Origin: Oleiagrimonas sp963821885 | GTDB taxonomy: Bacteria; Pseudomonadota; Gammaproteobacteria; Xanthomonadales; Rhodanobacteraceae | Assembly (NCBI GenBank): GCA_963821885.1 | Contig: CAWGFN010000002.1 | Location: forward strand, 558,001 to 622,000 | DNA: 64,000 nucleotides | Direction: 5' to 3' | Part shown: in pieces, positions 1 to 11,332 of the stretch | How positions within the stretch are numbered: the first letter of the stretch is position 1 | Layout of the letters: each line of letters opens with the position of its first letter | Program-made: the position numbers and the translations under genes | The notes under the pieces: generated by a model | What the model was told of the DNA's origin: nothing | Database searches by the model: none | What the model saw: the letters and a program-made list of their open reading frames with translations, nothing else

Positions 1-7
1 CCCCAAC

Positions 8-1981
8 TTGATCGGCCACCTGCTTTCCCGTTTCTCCACGCCGTCGCGCTGGCGCCTGCCGGCGAAGATCGCCGCGCTGGTCGTGCTGGCGCTGCTTTTC
101 GTGCTGGCCACCAACCAGCTCGATGGCGCCCGGGGCGTCGCCTTGCCCGCGCTGTGGACCGCGCCCGACTGGGCGCCATGGTGGTCCGCGCCGTGGCGCA
201 TGGCGGCCAACGCCCTGCCCGGCCTGCTGCTGGCCCTGCTGCTGCTGGCCCTGCTGCGCAAGGCGCTGCTCGCGTTCATGCTGGCCTTCGGACTGCAGGC
301 GTTGCTCTACGGCATCAATGCGCTGAAGGTGGCCAACCTCGGCTCGCCGCTGATGCCGGCCGATTTCCAGATGGCCGGGCAGATGGGCGATGGCGGCGGT
401 GAACTGCTCAGCGGCTACCTGCCCCACGGCGCCGGCCCCTACCTGCTGATCGTCGGCGGCCTGCTGCTGCTGGTGGCGCTGATCCGCTACGAGCCGCCGC
501 TGCTGCGCAAGCCATGGCGCGCCCGCCTGGCTGGCGCGTCGATCACGTTCGCGATGCTGGCCACCCTGTTCGGCGGGGTTTCGGCATGGGCGGCGGTGTA
601 CAGCCGCCAGGGCCTGGGCATGCAGCCGTGGTCGGCCAAGGCCACCGCCGCGCAGACCGGCCTGGTCAGCTCGCTGATGCTGTTCCACCTGCAGTACGGC
701 AGCGCCAAGGACAAGCCCAGCACCACGGACGCGCTGAACCTGATGGCCAGGTACGACCCGACCATCGCGCGGACACGCACCAGCGACGATGCGGCAAGGA
801 ACAACGACGGCAAGCCCGACATCGTGGTGATCCTCAGCGAGTCGTTCTTCGATCCGACGATCCTCAACGGCTATCCCCCGGGCACCGATTTCATGCCCAA
901 CCTGCACCGCCTGGCGCGCCACGGCGTGTCCGGGCAGATGCACTCGCCGACCTTCGGCGGCGGCACCATCCGCACCGAATTCGAGGTGCTGACCGGCCTG
1001 CCCCTGCGCTACTTCCCGGACATCCAGTTCCCCTACCTGCAGATCCATGCCCGGCAGATTCCGGGCATCGTGAGGCTGCTGCGCGAGAACGGCTACCAGA
1101 CGCTGGCCGTGCACGGCAACGACCCCGGCTTCTGGAACCGCACCACGGCGTTCAAGGCGCTGGGCTTCGAGCGATTCGTCTCGCAGGCCGACTTCCCGGC
1201 CGATGACGCCGTGGTGGACGGCCGCTACATGTCCGACCGCTCCTTCACCGACGAACTGCTGCGCCAGCTGCCCGCCGACGGCCCGCCGCGCTTCGTGCTC
1301 GGCATCAGCATCGAGGCGCACGGCCCCTACAGCCGGGACTACGGCATCGACACCAAGGTCCGCGACGCCATTCCGGTGCCGCCCTCCATCACCGGGGCGC
1401 CGAAGGTCGAGCTGCAGAATTACATCTATCACATCCGCCACGCCGACCAGCAGCTGGGTCGCCTGGCCGACACCCTGGCCAGGCGCAAGCGGCCGACCCT
1501 GATCGTGTTCTTCGGCGATCACCTGCCGGCCATCGTGCCCGCGTTCCAGCAGGCCGGCTTCCGCAACGGCCAGAACTTCCTGGTGCAGACCGTGCCCTAT
1601 CTGCTGGTCGACACCTCGCGAGTGCACAGCGCGCGGCCGGTGACCAAGGATGTCGCGGCCTGGGAGCTTCCCGGCATGCTGCTGGCGCGCACGTCCGTGC
1701 ATGACGAATACTTCACGCTGACCCAGCTGGTGGCGCCGGTGCTGGCGCCGCTGACGCGCGCGCCGGACGCGCCCAAGCCCGAGGAGACCGCCGCCCAGAT
1801 CGACCTCGACAAGGGCATGAGCAGCATCGCGCGCCTGCGCCTCAGGGATCGGCTGGCCCCGCTGTGGCCCAGGGCGGCGGCGATGGCCGCCGAGCGGTCC
1901 GCCATCACCACCACCGCGGCGGCGGACGCGCCGTCGACCCCGGATACGCAGCAGACCGCGCGCAGCAACCTGCTGCCCTGA
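8..1981 (+). CDS. LTA synthase-family membrane phosphoglycerol transferase (5' end may lie outside the window)
   Basis: An N-terminal membrane region (hydrophobic segments near residues 21-38, 65-105, 145-160 and 178-198) is followed by an alkaline-phosphatase/sulfatase-fold domain from about residue 265. Landmarks are VVILSESFFDP, a GGGTIRTEFEVLTG segment holding the likely catalytic Thr, HGND and FGDHLPA, which fit the metal-binding and nucleophile positions of the LtaS/OpgB family. Such enzymes move glycerol phosphate from phosphatidylglycerol onto envelope polymers. In Gram-negative bacteria the acceptor is more likely a periplasmic glucan than lipoteichoic acid, and that is inference. 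The only start near the edge is TTG at position 8, and the frame is open to base 2, so the true start may be upstream. The C-terminal 90 residues are a low-complexity tail. Confidence 0.85.
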   Translation: MIGHLLSRFSTPSRWRLPAKIAALVVLALLFVLATNQLDGARGVALPALWTAPDWAPWWSAPWRMAANALPGLLLALLLLALLRKALLAFMLAFGLQALLYGINALKVANLGSPLMPADFQMAGQMGDGGGELLSGYLPHGAGPYLLIVGGLLLLVALIRYEPPLLRKPWRARLAGASITFAMLATLFGGVSAWAAVYSRQGLGMQPWSAKATAAQTGLVSSLMLFHLQYGSAKDKPSTTDALNLMARYDPTIARTRTSDDAARNNDGKPDIVVILSESFFDPTILNGYPPGTDFMPNLHRLARHGVSGQMHSPTFGGGTIRTEFEVLTGLPLRYFPDIQFPYLQIHARQIPGIVRLLRENGYQTLAVHGNDPGFWNRTTAFKALGFERFVSQADFPADDAVVDGRYMSDRSFTDELLRQLPADGPPRFVLGISIEAHGPYSRDYGIDTKVRDAIPVPPSITGAPKVELQNYIYHIRHADQQLGRLADTLARRKRPTLIVFFGDHLPAIVPAFQQAGFRNGQNFLVQTVPYLLVDTSRVHSARPVTKDVAAWELPGMLLARTSVHDEYFTLTQLVAPVLAPLTRAPDAPKPEETAAQIDLDKGMSSIARLRLRDRLAPLWPRAAAMAAERSAITTTAAADAPSTPDTQQTARSNLLP

Positions 1982-2006
1982 GCCGCGGGGTGCCGCGACG
2001 GGCAAG

Positions 2007-2034
2007 AAAAAACCCCGCCGAAGCGGGGTTTTTT
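2007..2034. terminator. Bidirectional rho-independent terminator between the LTA-synthase-like gene and groEL
   Basis: A perfect inverted repeat, A6-CCCCGC with a CGAA loop and GCGGGG-T6, lies 25 bp after the stop of the + strand gene and 26 bp after the stop of groEL on the minus strand. The T-tract on one strand and the A-tract read from the other make it usable in both directions. Confidence 0.9.
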
Positions 2035-2060
2035 CAGTACTGCGTGGCGCCTGGGCAGGC

Positions 2061-3716
<1,656 letters not shown>

Positions 3717-3774
3717 GTGAGTATTCCTTCGAAAATGCTTTTGAACGGGGGAGGCGGGATTCGGCGAGCGTGGC

Positions 3775-4068
3775 TCAGCCCTCGATCACCGCCACGATGT
3801 CGTCTTCACGCAGGACCAGCAGTTCCTCGCCCTCGACCTTGACCTCGGTACCCGAGTACTTGCCGAACAGGACCTTGTCGCCGACCTTGACCGCCATCGG
3901 GCGGACCTTGCCGTCGTCGAGGATCTTGCCGTCGCCGGCGGCCAGCACTTCGCCGCGGATCGGCTTTTCGGTGGCCGAATCGGGGATGACGATGCCGCCT
4001 GCGGAGACCTTCTCCTCTTCCAGGCGCTTGACGATCACGCGGTCGTGCAGCGGACGCAGTTTGCTCAT
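3775..4068 (-). CDS. groES: Co-chaperonin GroES (Hsp10)
   Basis: This 97-residue protein covers the whole GroES family: MSKLRPLHDRVIVKR at the N-terminus, the mobile-loop region KVSAGGIVIPDSATEKP that binds GroEL, and the GKYSGTEV and EDDIVAVIEG strands at the end. It caps the GroEL ring. It is the first gene of the groESL operon. GGTGGA precedes ATG by 6 nt, and a CIRCE element lies 47 nt upstream. A longer frame in another phase over the same bases is not coding. Confidence 0.98.
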   Translation of the reverse strand: MSKLRPLHDRVIVKRLEEEKVSAGGIVIPDSATEKPIRGEVLAAGDGKILDDGKVRPMAVKVGDKVLFGKYSGTEVKVEGEELLVLREDDIVAVIEG

Positions 4069-4115
4069 GACGTTTCCACCAAATGGTTGAAGTTGAAAGT
4101 ATTTTCACCACGCTG

Positions 4116-4142
4116 TTAGCACTCGGTGGTGATGAGTGCCAA
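4116..4142. promoter_or_regulatory. CIRCE operator (HrcA binding site) of groESL
   Basis: TTAGCACTC, a 9-nt spacer, then GAGTGCCAA. This matches the CIRCE consensus (TTAGCACTC-N9-GAGTGCTAA) at 17 of 18 arm positions. It sits in the groES leader and touches the predicted -10 box, where HrcA binding would block transcription. HrcA is known to repress groESL this way in Xanthomonas; hrcA itself is not in the window. Confidence 0.95.
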
Positions 4143-4170
4143 TTTTAACGGCAGCCGTAGCCGTTTTGAA
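4142..4170 (-). promoter_or_regulatory. Predicted sigma-70-type promoter of groESL
   Basis: Read on the minus strand, TTCAAA (4165-4170) and TAAAAT (4142-4147) are separated by 17 nt and match the -35 and -10 consensus at 4/6 and 5/6 positions. Transcription would start inside the CIRCE element, which fits repression by HrcA. No clear sigma-32 box was seen. Confidence 0.65.
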
Positions 4171-4277
4171 GCCCGTGTTGCCTGCACCGCGAGTTGGGGA
4201 CGCCGGAACCGCTTTCAAGGGGCGCGGCACCAATCGTCCACTGCACAGGCCCCGGACACCTGCGTAGACTGGCCGCC

Positions 4278-4631
4278 ATGCCGGCCGACCGCGACGCGCT
4301 CCTGCTGCTGACCACCTGCCCCGACGGCGAAAGCGCCGCGGGCCTCGCCCGCGCGCTGGTGTCCGAGCGCCTGGCCGCCTGCGTCAGCCGGGTGCCGGGG
4401 ATGGTCTCGACCTACCGCTGGGAGGGACAGGTGCAGGAAGAAGGTGAGATCCTGCTGCTGGTCAAGACCACGGCCGTGGCGTTGCCCGCGCTGCGCACTC
4501 GGCTGGCCGAGCTGCATCCCTACGATGTTCCCGAGCTGATCGCGCTGGAGATCGCCGACGGCTCACCGGCCTACCTGGACTGGCTGCGCGGGAACGTGTC
4601 CGTAAGCGATCACCCGCCCGCACGGTCATAA
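4278..4631 (+). CDS. cutA: CutA-family divalent cation tolerance protein
   Basis: The 117-residue product has the CutA1 pattern: LLLLTTCPDGESAAGLARALVSERLAACVSR, a YRWEGQVQEEGEILLLVKT core, and the HPYDVPELIAL signature near the C-terminus. CutA forms small ferredoxin-fold trimers linked to copper tolerance, though the biochemical role is unsettled. The ATG at 4278 was chosen over an upstream start because the family is about 105-115 residues and a TAGACT -10-like box ends 7 nt before it. It is head-to-tail with dsbD, as in many Proteobacteria. Confidence 0.93.
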   Translation: MPADRDALLLLTTCPDGESAAGLARALVSERLAACVSRVPGMVSTYRWEGQVQEEGEILLLVKTTAVALPALRTRLAELHPYDVPELIALEIADGSPAYLDWLRGNVSVSDHPPARS

Positions 4632-4687
4632 TGGGAACCTTGTCCCGCACGCGAGCCCGCGCCCCGAGGCGCGGACCGGAGTCCCCG

Positions 4688-6877
4688 ATGTCCCGCATGT
4701 TCCGCCACACCCTTGCCCTGCTGCTGGTCGCCCTGGCGGCCCTGGCGACCACCGCGCCGCCGCTGGCCGCGCAGGCCGTCGACGGCCTGCTGCCGGTCGA
4801 GCAGGCCTACCAGGTCAGCGCCAGGGCCACCGCGCCCGGCACCCTCGCGCTGCACTGGACGATCGCCAAGGACTACTACCTGTACCGCAGCCGCATCTCG
4901 GTGGCCGATCCGGACGGCGTGGCCAGGCTCGGCACGCTGGCCCTGCCCGACGGCCTGAAGGAGCACGACGAATACCTGGGCGACATCGAGATCTACCACC
5001 ACGGCATCGACGCCACGCTGCCCTACACATTGCTGAAGACGGGCGCGAAACAGCTGACCCTGGTGGTGAAGATGCAGGGCTGCCACGAGGTCGATCCGAA
5101 GATCTGCTACCCGCCCTACACGGTGAAGCTGAAGGTGACGCTGCCGACCGGTTCCGCCGCCGCCAAACCGGCCGCCGACCTGCTCGCCGGCGCCGGCGGC
5201 AAGAGCGGCGACCTCCTCGGCGGTGGCAACTCGGCGCCGGGCCAGGCGCTGCCGGCCGAACAGGCCTTCCGCTTCGACGCCATCGCCAGCGCACCGGGCA
5301 CCCTGCTGCTGCGCTGGACCATGCCCGCCCACTACTACCTGTACCGCGACCGCACCACGCTGAGCCTGGTCGGCGCCGACGGCGCGAAGCTCGGCACCCC
5401 GCAATGGCCGGACGGCGTCGCGTACCACGACGACAACTACGGCGACAGCATCGTCTACTTCGACCAGGTCGAGGTGCCGGTGCCGATCACCCGCGGACGG
5501 GGCGACCGGATCACCCTGCAGGCCCGCTTCCAGGGCTGCCTGGAGAACGGCATCTGCTATCCGCCGATGACCCGTCAGGTCAGCGTCGACCTGCCGCCCG
5601 CCGCCGGCGCGGTGGCCACCCCCCCGACGGGCGGCGATGCCAGCGGTGGCAACGGCGGCATGTCGCAGGGCCTGATCGGCGTGCTGCTGCTGGCGCTCGG
5701 CGGCGGCCTGCTGCTGAACCTGATGCCCTGCGTGCTGCCGGTGCTCTCGCTCAAGGCGGTCAGCCTGGTCGAGGGGCGCGACGGCCCGAAGGCGGCGCGC
5801 CACCATGCGCTGGCCTACACCGCCGGCGTGCTGCTGAGCTTCGCCGCGGTGGGCCTGCTGGTGCTGGCCCTGCGCGGCGCCGGCATGGCCTCGGGCTGGG
5901 GCTTCCAGCTGCAGCAGCCGGTGTTCGTGGGCGTACTGGTCTACATCCTGCTGGCCATGGGATTGAGCTATTCCGGCGTGGTGCATTTCGGTGCCGGCCT
6001 GGCCGGCACCGGGCAGTCGCTGACCGTGAAGTCCGGCCTCGCCGGCGATTTCTTCACCGGCGTGCTGGCGGTGGTGGTGGCCAGCCCGTGCACCGCGCCG
6101 GCGATGGGCGCGGCCCTGGCCTACGCCTTCGCCGCGCCGTGGTACTCGGCGCTGCTGGTGTTCCTGGTCCTGGGTCTCGGCCTGGCGCTGCCGTTCCTGC
6201 TGATCGGCTTCTTCCCCAGGCTGGGCGCCTGGCTGCCCAGACCCGGCGCCTGGATGGAGACGCTCAAGCAGGTACTGGCCTTCCCGCTGTACCTGTCCGC
6301 GGCCTGGCTGGCCTGGGTGCTGGCCAACCAGCGCGGCGCCGATGGCGTCGGCCTGCTGCTGGTCGGCGCGGTGTTGCTGGCGCTGGCACTGTGGTGGCTC
6401 GAGCGCAGCCGCCAGCGCGGCGTGGCGAGCAAGGTCCTGGCCGCCGTGCTGCTGGTGATCGCGCTGGCGCCGCTGGCGCTGATCCACCGCCTGCCCACGC
6501 CCTCGACCAGCGCCAGCCGCGAGGCCGACATGGGCGTGGTCGCCTTCACGCCCGCCAAGCTCGCGCAACTGCGCAAGCAGGGCGTCCCGGTGTTCGTCGA
6601 CATGACCGCCGACTGGTGCATCACCTGCAAGGCCAACGAACACACCGTGCTCGACACCGATGCCTTCCGCGACCTGCTGAAGAAGACCGGCACGGTGTAC
6701 ATGAAGGGCGACTGGACCAACGAGAATCCCGACATCACCGCCTTCCTCAAGCGCTGGCATTCGCCGGGCGTGCCGGTCTACGTGGTGTTCGCCCGCAACG
6801 GCGGTCCGGGCACCAAGCTGCCCTCGGTGCTGACCGCCGGCATCGTGCGCAAGGCCGTGGACCAGGCGGCGCGCTGA
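4688..6877 (+). CDS. dsbD: Thiol:disulfide interchange protein DsbD with duplicated N-terminal domain
   Basis: DsbD carries reducing power across the inner membrane to periplasmic thiol proteins. From ATG 4688 the protein is 729 residues with a signal peptide ending PPLAAQA. Two homologous DsbD-alpha-type domains follow (about residues 36-150 and 190-300), each with a YYLYR segment and a Cys pair (GCHEV...ICYPP and GCLENGICYPP). Then come about eight membrane helices with NLMPCVLPVLSLK (about 347) and ASPCTAPAMG (about 465), and a C-terminal thioredoxin domain with active site DWCITCK (about 643). Start 4688 has GGAG 6 nt upstream; a longer start at 4631 overlapping the cutA stop lacks a signal peptide at its N-terminus. 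Two N-terminal domains instead of the single one in E. coli DsbD is notable. Confidence 0.93.
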   Translation: MSRMFRHTLALLLVALAALATTAPPLAAQAVDGLLPVEQAYQVSARATAPGTLALHWTIAKDYYLYRSRISVADPDGVARLGTLALPDGLKEHDEYLGDIEIYHHGIDATLPYTLLKTGAKQLTLVVKMQGCHEVDPKICYPPYTVKLKVTLPTGSAAAKPAADLLAGAGGKSGDLLGGGNSAPGQALPAEQAFRFDAIASAPGTLLLRWTMPAHYYLYRDRTTLSLVGADGAKLGTPQWPDGVAYHDDNYGDSIVYFDQVEVPVPITRGRGDRITLQARFQGCLENGICYPPMTRQVSVDLPPAAGAVATPPTGGDASGGNGGMSQGLIGVLLLALGGGLLLNLMPCVLPVLSLKAVSLVEGRDGPKAARHHALAYTAGVLLSFAAVGLLVLALRGAGMASGWGFQLQQPVFVGVLVYILLAMGLSYSGVVHFGAGLAGTGQSLTVKSGLAGDFFTGVLAVVVASPCTAPAMGAALAYAFAAPWYSALLVFLVLGLGLALPFLLIGFFPRLGAWLPRPGAWMETLKQVLAFPLYLSAAWLAWVLANQRGADGVGLLLVGAVLLALALWWLERSRQRGVASKVLAAVLLVIALAPLALIHRLPTPSTSASREADMGVVAFTPAKLAQLRKQGVPVFVDMTADWCITCKANEHTVLDTDAFRDLLKKTGTVYMKGDWTNENPDITAFLKRWHSPGVPVYVVFARNGGPGTKLPSVLTAGIVRKAVDQAAR

Positions 6878-6881
6878 GACG

Positions 6882-7499
6882 ATGCGCCGACCGCGCCCGT
6901 CCACGCTGGGCATCGTGCTGCTGGCGCTGGTCGCGGGCTTCGGCCTGCTGGTCGCCTGGATCGGCGCCTACGGCCCGCCGCCGCGACTGGTCAGGGTACT
7001 GATGTCCACGTCCCTGGGCGATCGCCTCGCCCAGGGCATGCTGCGCGCCGGCGCGCCGGCCCCGCCGCCCGGCGTCACGGTGCTGGGGCCCGGCGATCGC
7101 CTGCCGGACTGGGTCCTGTCCGACGTCGATGGCCACCCGCGGTCCCTGGCGCAGTGGCAGGGCCGGCGCCGGGTCATCGTCTTCTGGGCGACCTGGTGCG
7201 CGCCCTGCCTGCAAGAGATGCCGCGCCTGGCCGCGGCGCAGCACGCCCAGGGCAAGGGCGGCGCGCAGATCATCGGCATCGCCATGGACGATCCGCCTGC
7301 GGTGCGCGCCTTCCTGCACGCGCATCCGCAGGACTATCCGATACTGCTGGGCGACCGGTTGCATCCCGATCCGCGGGTGACCCTGGGCAACACCCGGCGG
7401 GCGCTGCCGTTCAGCGTGCTGGTCGGCGCCGACGGGCGCATCGAGCGCACCCGCCTGGGCGGCCTGGACGCGGCCACGCTGGATCGCTGGATGCACTGA
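6882..7499 (+). CDS. TlpA-like membrane-anchored thiol:disulfide oxidoreductase
   Basis: The 205-residue protein has one N-terminal membrane anchor (about residues 8-28), a linker, then a redoxin domain with ATWCAPCLQEMPRL (Cys pair about residues 105-108), the typical WCxPC site of TlpA/ResA/CcmG proteins. It would act in the periplasm, reducing disulfides for cytochrome c maturation or metal-centre assembly. It starts 4 nt after dsbD and is surely co-transcribed, so DsbD is the likely electron donor. The exact substrate cannot be read from sequence. Confidence 0.85.
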   Translation: MRRPRPSTLGIVLLALVAGFGLLVAWIGAYGPPPRLVRVLMSTSLGDRLAQGMLRAGAPAPPPGVTVLGPGDRLPDWVLSDVDGHPRSLAQWQGRRRVIVFWATWCAPCLQEMPRLAAAQHAQGKGGAQIIGIAMDDPPAVRAFLHAHPQDYPILLGDRLHPDPRVTLGNTRRALPFSVLVGADGRIERTRLGGLDAATLDRWMH

Positions 7500-7646
7500 G
7501 CGAGCCCGGCCATCCGCCATACGCGTTCGCATTTTGTGAAGCGAACGTCAAAGAACGTCGCCGAACTGCGTCGAACTGGACATTCCCCGATCACACGCGC
7601 ACACTTGCGCCTCCGGCGATACACGTCGCGTTCATCGAATGACTCC

Positions 7647-8087
7647 GTGGCCAAGATCCTAGCCCTGCACGGCCCCAACCTGAACCTGCTCGGCGTGCGC
7701 GAGCCGGCGCTGTACGGTTCGCGCAGCCTGGCCGAGATCAACGCCACGCTGGCCGCGCAGGCGCAGGACGCCGGCCACGAGCTGGGCTGGTTCCAGTCCA
7801 ACGCCGAGCACGAGTTGATCGCCCGCGTGCACCAGGCGCGCGACGAGGGGGTGGACATCATCCTGATCAACCCGGCCGCCTTCACCCACACCAGCGTGGC
7901 CCTGCGCGACGCGCTGGCCGCGGTCGAGATCGCCTTCATCGAGGTGCATCTGTCCAACACCCATGCCCGCGAGGCGTTCCGCAGGCATTCGTACTTTTCC
8001 GATCTGGCCGTGGGCGTGATCGCGGGCTTCGGCCCCGACAGCTACCGGCTGGCGCTGGAAGCCGCGATCGCGCGGCTGGCCGGCTGA
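7647..8087 (+). CDS. aroQ: 3-dehydroquinate dehydratase, type II
   Basis: AroQ dehydrates 3-dehydroquinate to 3-dehydroshikimate in the shikimate pathway, as a cytoplasmic dodecamer. All signature blocks are present in order: HGPNLNLLGVREPALYG with the catalytic Tyr, FQSNAEHELI, the INPAAFTHTSVALRDAL block with the catalytic His, and EVHLSNTHAREAFRRHSY. The family starts right at the first beta-strand (AKILALHGPN), so GTG 7647 is preferred and gives 146 residues. The 37 codons upstream in the same frame have no family similarity. It precedes accB by 33 nt, the usual order in this group. Confidence 0.95.
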   Translation: MAKILALHGPNLNLLGVREPALYGSRSLAEINATLAAQAQDAGHELGWFQSNAEHELIARVHQARDEGVDIILINPAAFTHTSVALRDALAAVEIAFIEVHLSNTHAREAFRRHSYFSDLAVGVIAGFGPDSYRLALEAAIARLAG

Positions 8088-8120
8088 CCCCTTTCGACTA
8101 CTGCTGACAAGGTTCATCCC

Positions 8121-8582
8121 ATGGATCTGCGCAAGATCAAGAAACTGATCGACCTGCTCGAGGAATCCAACCTCTCCGAACTGGAAATCAAGGAGGGCGA
8201 GGAAGTCGTCCGCCTGTCGCGCGTGCCCGCCGGCAGCGTGACCGTGGCCGCGCCGGCTCCGGCGGCACCCGCGCCGGTCGCCGCCGCGCCCGTGGCCGCC
8301 GCACAGCCCGCCGCCGCGCCGGCCGAGGCCGAAAGCGACGTGCCGGCCGGACACCAGGTCAAGGCGCCGATGGTCGGCACGTTCTACGCCGCGTCCACGC
8401 CGGGCGCCGCGCCGTTCGTGAAGGTCGGCCAGAAGGTCGCCAAGGGCGAGACGCTGGGCATCATCGAAGCGATGAAGATGTTCAACCAGATCGAAGCCGA
8501 CACCGACGGCACCGTGGCCGCCATCCTGGTCGAGAACGGCCAGCCGGTGGAATTCGACGAACCCATGTTCGTGATCGCATGA
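8121..8582 (+). CDS. accB: Biotin carboxyl carrier protein of acetyl-CoA carboxylase
   Basis: The 153-residue BCCP has an N-terminal helix region (MDLRKIKKLIDLLEESNLSELEI), an Ala/Pro-rich flexible linker (about residues 47-72), and a C-terminal biotinyl domain with the EAMKMFNQIEAD site, where Lys at about 119 receives biotin. It carries the carboxyl group between AccC and the AccAD transferase in fatty-acid synthesis. accC follows after 136 bp; the gap holds a heptamer repeat that is unusual inside an accBC operon. Confidence 0.97.
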   Translation: MDLRKIKKLIDLLEESNLSELEIKEGEEVVRLSRVPAGSVTVAAPAPAAPAPVAAAPVAAAQPAAAPAEAESDVPAGHQVKAPMVGTFYAASTPGAAPFVKVGQKVAKGETLGIIEAMKMFNQIEADTDGTVAAILVENGQPVEFDEPMFVIA

Positions 8583-8589
8583 AAATTGC

Positions 8590-8711
8590 GGGACTCGGGA
8601 CTCGGGACTCGGGACTCGGGAGGGGCAAGTTCGTGCCAAGCGCACGCACGCCACGCATCCTCCTGAAGCCCCATCCGCGAAGCCCGGGTCCCGGCTCAAC
8701 AACCGAGTCCC
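8590..8711. repeat. (GGGACTC)n heptamer element between accB and accC
   Basis: Four perfect copies of GGGACTC (8590-8617) begin 8 bp after the accB stop. The same motif occurs inverted as GAGTCCC at 8705-8711, 8 bp before accC, with GGGTCCC nearby. Related heptamer arrays lie after fis and inside uvrD, so this is one copy of a dispersed element. It occupies nearly the whole accB-accC gap. Confidence 0.8.
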
Positions 8712-8718
8712 TTTTGCC

Positions 8719-10086
<1,368 letters not shown>

Positions 10087-10096
10087 GCGACGCGGG

Positions 10097-10320
10097 TTTG
10101 CGCGTTTCGTGGGTTGGCGCCTTGCTTGTCGGTAACCTGCGGGACCCCCTCTCCCGCAAGGGGATTTCCTTCGGTCACCCGCCTCCCCCTGCTGCGCAGG
10201 GGGAGGTCGTCGGCATGTAGGCATGCCCATCGTGGATTGAGCGGTAGACATGTTGCTGCGAGGTTGCGTGCGCCAGCGCAACACCCTCCCCTTGCAGGGG
10301 AGGGCTGGGGTGGGGTGAAC
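10097..10320. repeat. Composite hairpin repeat between accC and prmA (copy A of an inverted pair)
   Basis: The 312-bp accC-prmA gap holds no gene. It contains CCTCCCCCTGC-TGC-GCAGGGGGAGG (10182-10206, perfect 11-bp stem) and a second hairpin with arms CCCTCCCCT and AGGGGAGGG (10284-10304). The stretch 10097-10218 matches the reverse complement of 21713-21832 over about 120 bp with few differences, and weaker similarity continues to the outer hairpins. There are no coding signs. It resembles a REP/MITE-type composite element. Confidence 0.85.
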
Positions 10321-10398
10321 AGCGGAGCCAAGAAGCCCATGGCACCGTAGACTCAAGAGCCGACATCCCTTCATACGAACACCCCGGAATCCCCGCCC

Positions 10399-11298
10399 AT
10401 GCCCTGGCTCGAACTTTCCCTGACCCTGCCCGCCGACCGCCAGCCCGCCTGCGAGGACGCGCTGGAGGCGCTTGGCGCGCTGTCGGTCACCCTGCAGGAT
10501 GCCGACGCCGAGACCCCGGACGAACGCGCCATCTTCGAACCGGGCGTGGACCAGACGCCGCTATGGAACCGCGTGGTGCTGACCGCGTTGTTCGATCACG
10601 ATGCCGAGCGCGCCACCATCGCCGCAGCGCTGTGCCGCGACCTGCCGGGCCTGCAGCCCGCGCAGCTGGAGTTCCGCGAGGTCGCCGACCAGGACTGGGA
10701 GCGCGCGTGGATGGACCAGTTCAAGCCGATGCGCTTCGGTCGCCGGCTGTGGATCGTGCCGTGGAACGATGACACCTTCGACGAGCCTGACGCGGTCGTG
10801 GTCCGCCTCGATCCGGGCCTGGCCTTCGGCACCGGCACGCATCCGACCACCGCGCTGTGCCTGGAATGGCTGGACGGCCTGGACCTTTCCGGCAGGACCG
10901 TCATCGACTACGGCTGCGGCTCGGGCGTGCTGGCGATTGCCGCGCTCAAGCTCGGTGCCGCGCGCGTGGTGGGCGTGGACAACGACCCGCAGGCGCTGAC
11001 AGCCACCCGCGACAACGCCGAACGCAACGACGTTCAAGCGCGCCTGGATGTGTTCCTGCCGGATGCGGCACCGGACGCACCCGCGGACGTCTTCGTCGCC
11101 AACATCCTGGCCGCGCCGCTGGCCGAGCTGGCCGAGCGTTTCGCCGCGCGGGTCAAGCCGGGCGCGCCGTTCGCGCTGTCGGGCATCCTCGACGGCCAGC
11201 AGGACGAACTGCTGCAACGCTACGCGCCGTGGTTCGAGCACCTGCGCGTGAGCACGCGCGAGGACTGGGTGCGCATCGAGGGCGCGCGCCGACGCTGA
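10399..11298 (+). CDS. prmA: Ribosomal protein L11 methyltransferase
   Basis: PrmA trimethylates ribosomal protein L11 using S-adenosylmethionine. The 299-residue protein has the N-terminal substrate-recognition domain (MPWLELSLTLPADRQPACEDALEALGA) with the WxxxMDQFKP linker region, then a Rossmann methyltransferase domain with GLAFGTGTHPTT, the SAM motif IDYGCGSGVLAIAALKLGA and FVANILAAPL, the NxxxxPL-type post-I motif of the family. Length matches E. coli PrmA (293). It follows the accC repeat region and precedes a zinc-ribbon gene, a standard order in Xanthomonadales. Confidence 0.96.
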   Translation: MPWLELSLTLPADRQPACEDALEALGALSVTLQDADAETPDERAIFEPGVDQTPLWNRVVLTALFDHDAERATIAAALCRDLPGLQPAQLEFREVADQDWERAWMDQFKPMRFGRRLWIVPWNDDTFDEPDAVVVRLDPGLAFGTGTHPTTALCLEWLDGLDLSGRTVIDYGCGSGVLAIAALKLGAARVVGVDNDPQALTATRDNAERNDVQARLDVFLPDAAPDAPADVFVANILAAPLAELAERFAARVKPGAPFALSGILDGQQDELLQRYAPWFEHLRVSTREDWVRIEGARRR

Positions 11299-11332
11299 CC
11301 CCGCGCGCGGGGCATGGCATACAATCGTCGCC

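Noticed and set aside
8..1981. True lipoteichoic acid synthase.
   Set aside because: The organism is Gram-negative, so the fold family is assigned but not that product.
4610..6913. A 767-codon frame antisense to dsbD.
   Set aside because: The product is Gln/Arg/His repeats with no domain; it is a shadow of dsbD codon bias.
7639..7662. A seven-codon frame just before aroQ as a leader peptide.
   Set aside because: No attenuator hairpins or rich run of aromatic codons; chance ATG.
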